From the NCBI GenBank assembly GCA_029379385.1, contig CM055608.1, positions 26,100,350 to 26,164,349 on the forward strand: a DNA stretch of 64,000 nucleotides, given 5' to 3'. Below are positions 35,101 through 46,788 of this stretch, piece by piece; positions within the stretch are counted from its first letter, which is position 1, and each line of letters starts with the position of its first letter. Under the pieces are notes generated by a model. It did not search any database. It had not been told where the DNA came from and saw nothing but the letters and a program-made list of their open reading frames with translations. The stretch is from Quillaja saponaria (taxonomy: Eukaryota; Streptophyta; Magnoliopsida; Fabales; Quillajaceae). The position numbers and the translations under genes are program-made.

Positions 35101-36537
35101 GGTTTCCGTCACGCTACCATAATTAATTGGTTAATACATGAAAATTATTAGTTAGAGCAAAAAATATATAAAAATTTAATAACAAGAATCGAATCTCAGT
35201 TATTCAATTAATTAGCTAACTACCACGTAGCTAATTAGCTGTACCTTAATAGCTTTGGCTGGTTCAGTTGCAGCGGAGGCCACCAACTCCATTGACGGCT
35301 CTGATGGTCTCTTGGAATTAGAGGCACTTAGCGGAGAAACTTGTTCAATACTAGCCTAATTAACAACCAAGATATATACAAATTGATCAGTATATTGATA
35401 TAGTAATTCACACTATTTAGACTTTTCTTCTTTCTTTGGTTATAACTGTACGGTCAGTTTACAAGAACTTCGACTAACTTCGTATGTTACGGTCCTAGAA
35501 TTGTTTAGAATGAATGTAATTAATAACTAGTATTATTAGTGTTTACCTTTGTCGATGGTGGCTCTACGTGCATAGGTTGAGATGGGAAAATGTTCAAAGT
35601 TGGAGGCCTCATTCCCGATGAGGTCGAGTTGTCTGCTCACACACACAAACATATACAAAATTACAAACACAAATTTCACCACCTACCCACCTTCAAATTC
35701 AATGGCATAGGTCTATTTTTCTATATACGTAGTGATTAAACAAAGACCCAATTCCAATTCAAGAGAGACAAAGAAAGCAAGAGAGTTGTGAACAAGTAAG
35801 TCTTGCATATCAATCTGTCCTCCAACATCATGCATTTCCAGCTCTATGTCATCTTAACCCAAAAAACGAAGAAAACAAAAAGCCAGAGCCGCAGAAACAA
35901 ATATGCCCATACCCATGCCCATACGCCTGTATCATTTTTTCTAATACATGTAGTAAAATTTGCAAGAAAATCATTATGAGTGGGTTTGTTACATGTCATG
36001 GTCCTAGCAAAAGAGAACAGAGAAAAAAAATGACAGAGAGAGAGAGAGAATTCCTAAGAACTGGAAAATAAAAAAATAAAAAAATTAAGCATCTGGTTAA
36101 AGAAAATACAACTGTTGGAGCAGATATGAATCTGGTCTGAACCAAAACATGATTTTCCTGTGAACCAAAAACCCAGAGAGAAAGAGAGAGAGAGAGTGGG
36201 GCTCACGTACGTCTTTGTTGGTCTGGAATAGTAGTAGTAGTGGTACTAGTAGTATTGGAAGGGAGGTGATGATCTTGTTGTCCATCAAGATATAGAAAAA
36301 GTGCTTGATCTAATTCTCCTAAATCATAAGCTCCACTTGTATCCTTGCTGCCGCTGCTGCTGCTTCTGTTAATTTTTTTTCACACCAAAATAAATATACG
36401 TATATATAAAACTACAAATTAAAAATTAGTACAGGAGGTTCTTGATCTTATGCTTACAGAAAGTTATTTCCAGATGGGATGGAAGATGAAGTAGAAGGTT
36501 GCATCATTCCAAATGAAATTTGATGTTGGTTTTCCAT
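31981..36537 (-). CDS. TGA-type bZIP transcription factor (TGA9/TGA10-like)
   Basis: Eleven exons join to one 456-residue frame: 36458-36537, 36211-36365, 35547-35632, 35245-35355, 35045-35113, 34875-34934, 34649-34726, 34510-34579, 34141-34412, 33170-33409, 31981-32130. TGA factors bind TGACG (as-1) elements in the nucleus and act in defence or in floral/anther development. Visible parts: acidic/Gln-rich N-terminus, NIFPSQPMHVEPP, the bZIP basic region NREAARKSRLRKK in its own exon (168-187), heptad leucines 193, 200 and 207, then the DOG1 domain (about 238-420) with YARWLEE, HYDEL, MWKTPAERCFMW, LTEQQ, and the C-terminal SSLWLARPRQD. All junctions keep frame. The intron 34935-35044 begins with GC, not GT. 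The ATG at 36537 is the only in-frame start, but open frame continues upstream to an AG at 36609-36610, so an extra 5' exon is possible. Confidence 0.93.
32160..32194. repeat. AT microsatellite in the last TGA intron
   Basis: About 17 uninterrupted TA dinucleotides lie just upstream of the final exon in gene orientation. Shorter AT arrays occur at 29041-29063, 57590-57608 and elsewhere. Confidence 0.9.
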
Positions 36538-36960
36538 TTGATGATTCTGCGGCTGATGATTTTGTAAGAAAAACTTCTTTACTTGCTCATCTCCTTCTTC
36601 TTCAAAAGCTATTGAAAACCCGTTAATGACCAAACCGCCTACTCATTTGTTTGCTCCATTCCCCAACCGGCCCATAGAAAGACATAGACAAGGAAGAGAG
36701 AGAGAGAGAGAGAGTCGGTTATGATCAAAAGAGGAGGAAGAGAGAAATTAGAGAAAGAGAGAGAAGAAGAAAGAATGGAATTGAATGCAAAGAAACAAAA
36801 GACAAACCTTCATTCTTTTAGCTCTCTCTCTTTCTGTGTAGATGACTTTCTGTGGAATACTAAATTAATTTTCAGATAAAAGCTGCTATTAAGATATCCC
36901 TGTTTTTCTTCAACTTTCTCTCTCTTCTTTTTCTCTCTCCATTCAGAAAGAAAAAAGACA
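36538..36960 (-). promoter_or_regulatory. 5' leader and promoter of the TGA gene
   Basis: Minus-strand sequence is CT-rich with long CT arrays (36694-36714 and others), typical of plant 5' leaders. Bases 36538-36608 are open in the TGA frame (ending NHQPQNHQ before the Met) after a possible TATAG-like acceptor. Leader introns are likely but cannot be placed with certainty. Confidence 0.45.
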
Positions 36961-39900
36961 GAAGACCAGGAGAAACATGTCTTTTTTTATATCAGAAGAA
37001 AAACAACTTTTTGAGTTTTTCCAACTAGTACATGGAATGGAAGATTGGGAAATTAGAAAAGAAAACCACCTATGAATTTAGCCATGGCATTTTTATTCTT
37101 TTCCTCAGCATCTCATCTTACTTCTACTTGGTGAAATGACCAAAAAGTCTTTTCAAAGTGTTGAACTTGTACTGTTGACATTTCATGCAAACTTACACGT
37201 AGACGGTTGAGATGGTTTTTTCTAATGATTTCCTAAAACGTTAAGAATAATCGTGACTGATATAACTAGCACGAACTTGTATAAATAAAATAAAAAATTA
37301 TTTATAAAATTTGAATTGTACATTAATAGAAACACTTAACTTAGCAATATGATATTTTACATTCACACGTGAAATTCACGTGTTAAATAGATATGTTAAA
37401 TTATATAATTAAAGATATCACGACCAATATAATTGTATGATTTACTTCTTACAAGTTTTATTAATTTGTGACAACGCAAAACAACTAGATCTCTTGTATA
37501 TCACTACTTAGTCAGTTCTATTATGTTTCCCATTACTTTCTTTCTTTTTCAAATAAGAAAAAGAAAAGAAATTGCTCTTTCTCCACGGTATTTATTAAGA
37601 AGGCAAATATGGGATTAGTGACTTTCTCTATCTGAGTTTATTACTTAAAATCCTTTGTTAAATTAGAGGGGTAATGTTAATTCACTCTTTAATATATTTC
37701 TAAAGAGGTATGAGATTACGTCAATCAATTTCAGTGTTCTATATAGAACCATAGTAACTATACGTAGACAATAATATTCCTTAAAATCTGAACATAATCT
37801 GAACCATAGTAACTATACGTAGACAATGACATTATTTCTTAATTAGTTAGTGCTATAAACTTCATTTCTATTAAACAAAACATCAAACCCCACCAAAGTC
37901 AATATCAATAGAAATTTTTTAATATATATGCATATTTTAATTGCCGCCAACAATCTTGAACCTTGTTCAATGTTGCAAGCATGCAGGGATCTTCAAAATG
38001 TCTAGCATATATTTAATAATTAGGTAGATAAATTTATGCTTATAATTAATTATTTATTCAGTCAAGTCAAAAGGAGGTTACTCACATCTACAAAAAAAAA
38101 ATTAAATTATAAAAATTTTACTCCACACATCCTCTAATAAAATTTAAACTCAAAATTAAGACCCACACGTTAACATAAATTTCTTCAGAATAATGTCCTA
38201 ACATTTATTTAAGTAGCTAGTGCTTTATTATTTAGTATGCCAACTAGCTAGGGTTAAGGAAATAAAGAATATTGTTAATTAAATATATAATTTTGTTTTT
38301 CTTGGCCTGATTAAATATATAATGTTATTTAGTTGCATATGAAAAGGGGTGTAGCATGCACTGGGTTCAGTGAACCTATACGATTTTTAATTATATCATT
38401 ATTTTTTCTAAAATAAAATGGGAAAATACTCACTAAAAAAAAAACAGAGAGAGACTATTTCAGCGACATCAAAATACTACGCCGAAAACCTATCACTAAT
38501 AACTAATATCATTGACAACAATATACACATCAACACCAATAAAACTATTGTCACGGAAACTTCCAGTGTCGGCGTCTATATTATCAATGACAGATTTTAA
38601 TGCCGCATATAATTTTTAATTTTTCTTACGGTCATTAGTGACAATTTATTTTCTTTATCCGCGACAGTTATTGCTATGAAAAAAACTTTTCCTCACATTT
38701 AAACCCTACATTCCCTCTTTCTTCCTCACTCGCATTTTTCCTTATATCTTTCTGTCTAAACACTCGGTCATCTGTCTCTCGCTCTGACCCCTTATGTTTG
38801 GTCTAAAATGTCGACTTAATTGGATGGCAATGGTGGCGTATTGGTTTAGTCTTGGCTAGCTCATCATCTCTTTCCCAAGCTTTTCCCTTCACCCATTTAT
38901 GTTAATTTTTATTTTTGTTAGCACAATTATGGATTTTGCATTGATTTTCTATGATATTTGTATGAATTTGTGGATTTGATTTTCGGAAATTTGAAAACTT
39001 TGAATTTTGGGGTGAGGGGAAGGGAAGTTTGAATTTGGGTTTTAAATCCCCAAATTAGTTAGCAGGCTTGGAAGTGGTGGGAATTTGGATTTTTGTTTGT
39101 CTTACATGTAGAAACTGAAAGTGGTGGGATCTTCGTGGCAGTTTTGGGGTTTCAGGTTCAGAATTGATGACGGTTGAGGTGGTGGTTATGGTGGCCGGTG
39201 ACTCAGGTAGGAGTGGTTCCTTGGTGTGTACTGTTGGTCTTTGTCTAATGTTGGAGATTATAAAGAAATTAATTATGATGGTGTTTGGTGATAAAACAAT
39301 AATTTAAATTTATAAAATGTACGTGATAATGTTAGTTATACTATTGTATTAATATTATTTTTGTACTTTAGTGTAGTAACAATTGGTGTGCTTAATTAGC
39401 TTTGTTGAACCACTGCTGGTAATATAATGCATATGCTAATGAGAAATTCGTAATCTTGATGTGTGAGGTTTCTAAGTGAGCAGAATTATAGTTTTTCAAG
39501 TTTTAACCTACCCTCTGGAATGTCTTTTTTTTTTACACTTTCTGCTCCATTCTTATACACTTTTCTTCCATTTTGGACAGAGCTAACAATACACTTGAAT
39601 TTACCAAACATATTTCCCAGGAAAAAAAAAAAAAAAACCAAATTATGTCTCTGCTGATAGTAGTTATTAAGAATTAAGCCTAGGGACATTTTGTTGGCAA
39701 ATGAGACTTCTCAAACCTTAAGGGAGAATAGCACATATAGGGTATTAGATAGACTATCAATTGTGGTCTCGGGAAATGCATACCTCGTGCCATTGCAGCA
39801 TTAAGGATAAGTTCATCTTCTTTAAAATCTCGTGTTAAGTCAATACGCATTAACTGAAGGGTCTTAAAGTAGATGTTTTTCCCGCTTATAATCAGGATAA

Positions 39901-40149
39901 TATAAGTGAAAGATAAAACCATTAAAATTTCATATTTTCCCTTATCCAATTTTTCCATGTTTTTTTCACCTTTCCTGTTTTAGAATTCTCAACCATGCAT
40001 GCATATTCAGTCATATCCTTGTACTATAAAATTCCAAGCTTTCCAACCATTTCTCTCACACACTCAGAAACTTTAAAGCAATATAACCAACAATTAAATC
40101 ATGATGAGAACTCACTGCCGCTACTTTGCAATGTCAGCTACAATTAAGA
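36961..40149. other. Intergenic stretch
   Basis: No supported gene. A small tandem repeat of AACCATAGTAACTATACGTA occurs at 37746 and 37801. Sequence from 38429 (CACTAAAAAAAAAAC then alternating GCGAC-like words) resembles the end of a CACTA-type element, but no second terminus was found. Open frames at 39463-39657 and 39680-39958 have no family features. Confidence 0.45.
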
Positions 40150-40765
40150 TTTAAGATCATATCTAAGGAGTAAGGTGCTTGCTAACAGAATTAAACCTCT
40201 TGTTCCTGGAATAATCACAGAAAATCAGTGTGCTTTTGTGAGGGGTCGACTTATATGATTCAAGAGAATATTGCTTTAGCTCATGAGGCCTTCCATTACC
40301 TGAAACTAAAGAAAAGGGGGAAATCAGCTGCCATGGAGCTCAAATTAGACATGAATAAAGCAAATGACAGTCTTCAATTCTAGATGGGTAAGATTGATCC
40401 GTGAATGTATCTCCTCTGTCAGATACACTTTACTGCTAGGTGGTCAACCAGAGAGTTGAGACTCGAGCTATCGAAGGTATTTAGGATCAGTCGTCGATGC
40501 CCAGTTCTTATTCTCCCATCTTTTAATGGCGGATGACTCACTTTTCTTTTTCAAGGCTGATAAGAACAATAGTGTTGCAATGGCACAAATTATCAACAGC
40601 TACTGTCTTGGTTTGCCAACAATTTGGGGAAAGTCGAAACGACAAGTTCTAGCCTTATTTCACTACCCGAAATTTTGGTCAAAAAGATTATGGGCCCACC
40701 AAGAACGTCCCCACCTTTCCCCTAATTTTATTAACATTTACATATCAACAACTCCCGAAGATTAG
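40150..40765 (+). pseudogene. LINE reverse transcriptase relic
   Basis: Fragments in several frames: KVLANRIKPLVPGIITENQC-FV-GRLI from about 40168, then IQENIALAHEAFHYLKLKK with LDMNKA from about 40258, and, after a decayed gap, MADDSLFFFKA (the YADD-type catalytic box region) from 40526 to the LGLPTIWGKSK block. This is the order of plant L1-type reverse transcriptase. Stops and frameshifts make it dead. Which LINE family it belongs to, and whether it is related to the 465-1260 insert, cannot be told. Confidence 0.8.
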
Positions 40766-41469
40766 CATTGTCTGTCAACTTCCAAGAAAGGGATACAAAC
40801 TATAATAAACATGCAAAATATCATTTGAATTATTATTTTATTTTATTTCTTGGCCACCTATTATTGAAGGAATATAATATATATGCATTATTTGCATTGG
40901 AAAAAAGGTAATTGATAATCCGTTTTAATTGTTTTATAGGCCTTATTTTTTTTTATTACCTTAAACTTAGAATTAAAGAAAAATTTAAAGTAAAACATGA
41001 CTTTTTTTTATTCGTCAAAAATTAGTCAAATTTATGAGTTACACATTAAAAAATAGATTAGAAAATAAATTTTTCTCTTCTCGTAAATTCTATCTCTGAT
41101 ACACTTATCTATAACAATATTAAAGATTTCTCTCTTTTTATTTATTTTTCTTAAAATGTTATTCTGTTTTGAGGGGTACAGATGTATAAATTGCCAAATT
41201 ATAGACAAGAGTTTTCATGCTGGTATAAGTAGCCGGGTGTATATATTTAGCAAATCTAAAGTCAATATGTATATTTAAACAATGTTATTTTGTTGTTGTT
41301 GCTGTTTTATATGTGACTTGACACCATAAAATTAAAAATTTATTCAAGGTATGACAAACTAATAACGTGATCACAAGTCAAAATAATGATATTAGAAAGT
41401 CTACCTATTCAACGTATTAGAAAAAAGCTTAAATGGTTTTTGTATTCTCAACATGAATGTCACGTGGAG
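40766..41469. other. AT-rich intergenic stretch
   Basis: Nothing recognisable. Confidence 0.5.
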
Positions 41470-41850
41470 ATAAGTTCTCCTCAAGTCAGGTACAATGTAC
41501 AAAAGTAAATATATTATGGAAAGCACTATGTACATTTACCGATTTATAGTAGTCACATGTAAATATGATAAACTGTATATAAAAAGAGAGAGGGTCGGGA
41601 GAGACAACTTGATTACCTATAGGGTTTTAGCCCCTTTTATAGAGAATCTCATGTCTGATAAGGTTGTGTCACGTGTCATTTTATTAAGAGGTAGTTATAG
41701 AATCTGTTACAGTAATTATAAGATAATTAGGAGACAATATAAGTACTACTGATGTTGTCAATTATAATTTGGACTGGACTGATATATCATGACCAGGCCA
41801 TATGTAATAATATGATTAGATTTGAATAATTTGATATTATACTTGTCCCC
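41470..41850 (-). mobile_element. LTR-like repeat, copy 2 of 3
   Basis: Shares with 22188-22577 and 44454-44790 the order ATATGATAAA-TGTAT, a CTATAAAAGG-type TATA core on the minus strand (near 41632-41642), GTGTCACGTGT, GGTAGTTAT, and TAATAATATGATT near the far end. The limits are approximate. Confidence 0.5.
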
Positions 41851-42544
41851 AAAAACGAGTTTAAGGAGTGTAAAGACTTGAACTAGATATTGAAAAAATC
41901 TTGATTAGAACTGCTTCTTAAAATAAATATACTGTATACTTGGGTCGTTTTCCCAATTTGCAAGGTGTAATTATTGCATAAAAAAATTTGCTACTATCAC
42001 TGATGTAATGCTCTACTTGTATTAACACTAATGTGATGCTTTTATTATTGGTGTGATGCTTTTATTACTGTTGTGATATTTTTGATTTTATGCTTACATG
42101 TTTTCCTCTACCTTATAACTTACTCTAATCCACTACTTCACTCTGCCTTATTACTCAACATTCTTAGTACGAACTGAAAAGTTTGAGCTTGTTATGATAG
42201 GAGTTTATACTGAATTTTTCCCTTGAGACGGACTACAAATAAGCAATTATACTTAAAAAAAAATAACATACATTTCTTTGAGCAATATAGGTGACAACTT
42301 GAGATTGTTTGCTCATATTATAGTATTTTGGGTGAAAATCTGAGATTGTTGATGTTGTACTGGCTTCCTAACTACTTGATTATTTGGTTAGGTGCTTTGC
42401 CCGGGTGCTTGCTTTCTAGCCTATGCTTCCCCCTCCCTCAAGTGTGACTATGACATTCTAACAATGTGTCATCTCATTGGGCTCACTCTCCAGGTCTGGT
42501 GAAAACCTAGTACCTTTGATAATATAGTCTTCGATGGGTCTCGC

Positions 42545-43100
42545 TAAAAAGCTGAGATAGCTGAGCTGAAAAGCTGCTATTGCCTCTTCTCAAGGTCAAC
42601 TTATTTTACTCAGACCTTTATAGTTGCAAGGGAGGACATATTTGAAGCCACTCCTCCTAGGGACTATTAGCTGAAAAGTGGTGGATTAGCTCATAAAGCT
42701 ATTTGCTGGAGTATTTCACGGTGAAAGTCTCTTCTGTTTTTGAAAGGCAATGAGCTTATTTGATTAGTGTAAGAACATTTTCCTGCAACAATTTTCATAA
42801 TTGCTGAAAAGCCGAGTTCAACAGAAGATTCTTTAAAATAACAAAAGTGTTCATAGAGTGTTGTCCAATTAGTTGATGTTTTGATCCTGAGTTATATGTA
42901 ACTTTCGATGAAGGTATTTTTCCTCTTGCGGTCAATTTTGAACTCAGTATGCTTTTCTTTTCTTTTTGGTTAAGCAATATGTTAAATCACTTGAAAATGT
43001 TTATCAAATACCAAATAATAAGCATATGACCTAGTCATTAGTTGACTCAAGTTTGAGAATAATAAGTTATTTTTATTGGTCAAAGTTAAGGCCACAAATT
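42545..43100. repeat. Dispersed repeat shared with 17800-18400
   Basis: See 17800-18400 for the landmarks. Between 41850 and 42545 I see only a short tandem stretch of TGTGATGCTTTTATTA words (near 42030-42075). Confidence 0.6.
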
Positions 43101-44453
43101 CATATAAATTAATAAAAATATAAATATTGGAAACAATAAATATGTTTAGAGTCCTAGCAAGGGATAATAAAATCATGCACTTATATATACACCAACCATT
43201 AAATACAAATCATCAAACAACCCTTTAAACATCAATCATCGTAAAGATGCATTATGTTTAAGCATGAAGAAGTATGACTCCACCTCAATTGATGGTTCAT
43301 AAACAAATATACCATATTAATTGTAATAAACTTGAAATCTTACAAACAATGTTGACCACCTTCTGGAAGTGGATCTCGCAATAGGTCAAACTTATGGTTA
43401 TACTAGCTAGGTTATGCGAATATTTGGCCAAAAGGGATTCTACTGCTTGTGTAGATCGGCCATGGAAGAGGGTCATGAAGCTTGGCAATGACAAAGACGT
43501 GTTTGCCAGTTAATTGTTGTTGCGGTTTGGATGGAGTACATCTCGAATGATTGGGTGATGTTCTAGGATGTATGGTTGAAGTATTTGGTCCTCAGAAAGT
43601 GGCAAAAATTAGGTAGGACCTCCTGTTAGTGGTGTGTAATCGAGCGGGTGGGTCAGGTTTGACAAAAATTTCACCTCACTTGACCTAGTCGAGTTGGCCA
43701 AAATCCCACCCAAGTTTAGAAGTCAGGTGGTCGGGTGACACAAAATTACACCAAATTAAAAATTCATGTGAGTGGTCGGATGGGTTACACTTTTCATTTG
43801 TTAAATCTTATTGTAAAATAATCTACTACCTATTTTTAACAAATAATAAACTTTAAAATAAATTTAAAAAATCAAAACTTTTAATTTTTAATTTTTAATT
43901 TTTAATCTAGAAATAAACTTAATTTGAAGTTTTAAACATTGCAAATTTAATAAAAATATTAAAATAAGATTATTATAATTTAACATAACATAAATTCAAA
44001 CTAAATATGAAAAGTTAAAAATCAACATGAACATAAATTGAGTTAAGTTATACAGTCATTTCTATGTATTAAAATACTCTAGATTGGATTTGTTATACTT
44101 TTTATAGATAAAAAAAAATTATTTTGAAATATTAGTAAATAAATTTGGGTGGGACTGGTGTTCCCTGTTAAAAAAAATTTCACCAAGATAAGTCACCTAA
44201 CCCGGTATGAAAGATAAAATATCACTCAACTTAAAACTTGAGTTTAATCGGATTATCAAGTTTTGGCCAGGTTTGGTTAGGTCTGTCTGGGTTAATAGAG
44301 TTCCTAAGTTTATTATACACCCTTAACCCCGGTGATGCTGCAGAGTGTCAATGTAGGCATTATGAAAGGTCCAAAGTTTGTTGTTTTAGAGGTTTTCCTG
44401 ATCTGTCAACAATGTGAGTTTGAGAAATCCAAAACTTACAGGTTCCATAATGT
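43101..44453. other. Decayed retroelement-like stretch
   Basis: Lies between a dispersed repeat and an LTR-like copy and is probably retroelement interior, but no domain can be read. Minus-strand frames 42982-43176 and 43297-43494 show no motifs. Confidence 0.4.
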
Positions 44454-44790
44454 TAAACCTAGATTTGACTAGCTAATGTGTCCTCCCACTTGGCTCTGAG
44501 TATAATATTCAAATATGATAAATTGTATGTAAAAGGATGGTGGCTCAAGAGAAACAACCTAATTTACCATTCGGTCCCTTTAATATATAATATAGTAGCC
44601 AACAAAGTTGTGACACGTGTTGTCATAGTATTTAAGAGGCAGTTATGAAATTTGTTACGATAATTATAATATAATTATGACACAATAAGTATTATTGATC
44701 ATGTTATTTATAATTTGAATTGGATTGATATATTTTGATTAGTACACGTGTAATAATATGATTGAATTTATACAATCTAAGGATCATCAC
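44454..44790 (-). mobile_element. LTR-like repeat, copy 3 of 3
   Basis: Starts TGTTAAACCTAGATTTGACT, like 22188 (TGTTAAAATTAGATTTGATC), and carries the same series GACACGTGT, GGCAGTTATGAAA, GATTGATATAT and GTAATAATATGATTG. The right edge near 44790 is approximate. Confidence 0.55.
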
Positions 44791-46111
44791 GGGCAGTTCA
44801 AAATTTTGACAATTTTGTTGAAACTTTAACTACTAGAAAAGCACGTTTTGCATTAAATTTTAGCAATAGAATCATTCCATCGCTAAATAATGAAGGATTT
44901 ACGACAAACGTAATTTTTATTGCATTTTTATGCCAAAATCAGAATACGTGCAAAAATTAAAGGCGGTAATCGATTGGCAGGTAGCACACGCTAATGAAAT
45001 TTTCATTCATATTTTACTTATAAGTTAATTTGGATTAGGTAATATCAGAAAACATCAAAAAAGTAAAACAACTTAATTAATGTTTATAATAATATGGTCT
45101 TCTTATAAGTAAAGTGCTTAAGTAGCTTATCTTTCACCAACTCCTCATCCGCTGAGTGAACATTTCCAACTTGAAAATGACACGTACAATTGCCAAAAAA
45201 AGACACATATAATTGCAAACCAAACGCTAATTTTGTACACATTTTCCATCACTTGCTCTTTGTAATTTATTACAACATTAGTGTAAAAATATCTTGAAAT
45301 ATCATAATTGATATTATATAAGGAATTCTAATTAAAATTAAACGAACTATTGAAAATTAGTCTATTTATAAACCAATGGAGATTTACAGAATGAATTCTT
45401 GAATTATTATAAGAGTTATAATTAAATAATTATTTAATATTTTGTATTAAACGAAATTGACATTATGATTGTAACTTCTTCCTCGCACGTATTTTATAGC
45501 CAATATTCTTTCTTTCTTTTTGCAGAGAGTAGTTAGAGATCAATTAATATATGTTTAGAAATTAATATAATACCATCAATCCTAAGTTTAATTCCACTGC
45601 CTTGAATTGCTAGGTTCAATTGCAGGTTGCTTGGTTCTAATTTCTTCTTGTGTCATATTTTATTTGTCGAAGCAAAATTAGGTCACCCAATCCCATAAAG
45701 GTCCACTTGCGTTTCTATTAGCTAAGGTCAAAAAAATAGAATTGAAATTAAAAATTACAATAATATAATATATATTAAAATTGATTAATTAGAGTTAAAA
45801 TTTATAAATTTAAATCATATAAAAAGTTATAATTGTCATTGTGCTCCAACAGTTTACTAAACAAACAAACTATGGATGATCTGGTTGGGATCTCTTACAA
45901 TGATGGTTATCATCTCTTGCCATGTGTCATTTATTGTCCGATTTGCAGCCCTACAGGTCTCAAGGGTTTGTTGGCTGCAGTCTAGCACAATGTGGCGCCA
46001 TATAGCTACGTGGTGGCTGCCAAGAATGTCTTATATACAAAATTGATTTCGGATGAAAGGAATTATAATTTTAGGGTCTTCTTATAATGAAGAATCTACT
46101 GTGAATATAGT
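44791..46111. other. AT-rich intergenic stretch
   Basis: No gene seen. CTACTAGAAAAGCACG near 44831 followed by short GC-containing words resembles a CACTA-type end but lacks a partner. Confidence 0.45.
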
Positions 46112-46114
46112 TTA

Positions 46115-46785
46115 AGGTACGTTTGGATACCAGAACTGAAATTGTAGTGAAGAATTGTAATACAATTATAATTCTTTAATAATTAGAATTAGAAAAATTA
46201 TAACTCTGCTGTTTGGGAGCACAATGATTATAAGATGGGCTTTTAATTTTTGGAACATCATAGTTAAATTTCAAATTTGCAAATTTGGGTATGAAACCCG
46301 TAATCATCATCCTCAATTTCATACTTAAATTTCAGATCTAGAAATAAACAATATGTGCAAAAATGAGATTATTCATACTTAAATTTCTGATCTAGAATCG
46401 ACAATTTGTAGAATGATGAGTTGATTGATGCAGATGTTGCAGTTTCCATTCGCCGTCACCGGCTCTTACTGGTAAGGGTGTCTTCTTTTATAAACTGATG
46501 CATCTTGGTTGCTCGTGTTAACAATCGTTGAACCTTCTTGATTTTTGGTCCATGCATGAATGGGATGATTGGAATGGGGGAGGAGATAGTGCTTGAAGGA
46601 GAATTACTGGAATTGTAATTTTTAGGGGAAGAGGTGAAAATTGTATGTGCTCAATTTTAGTTATAAACCAATTCCAAGGAATTCGTCCAAAAATTAGAAT
46701 TTCAATTTTAAAACACAACTCAAACTTAAATTTTGGAATTCGCTTGTCCAATTTCAGTTTAAATTCTTGTCATGCAAACGGGCCT
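46115..46785. mobile_element. Tourist-like MITE with TTA duplication
   Basis: Left end AGGTACGTTTGGATACC and right end GCAAACGGGCCT are imperfect inverted repeats, flanked by TTA at 46112-46114 and 46786-46788. The subterminal AACTGAAATT also recurs inverted (AATTTCAGTT). The 671-bp interior has no transposase; open frames 46518-46751 and 46645-46920 are not genes. The terminal and target-site pattern indicates PIF/Harbinger. Confidence 0.75.
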
Positions 46786-46788
46786 TTA

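Noticed and set aside
38429..38660. CACTA-like terminus
   Set aside because: The CACTAAAAAAAAAAC start is suggestive, but no matching inverted end or target duplication was found.
44831..44960. Second CACTA-like terminus (CTACTAGAAAAGC)
   Set aside because: No partner terminus and no transposase sequence nearby.
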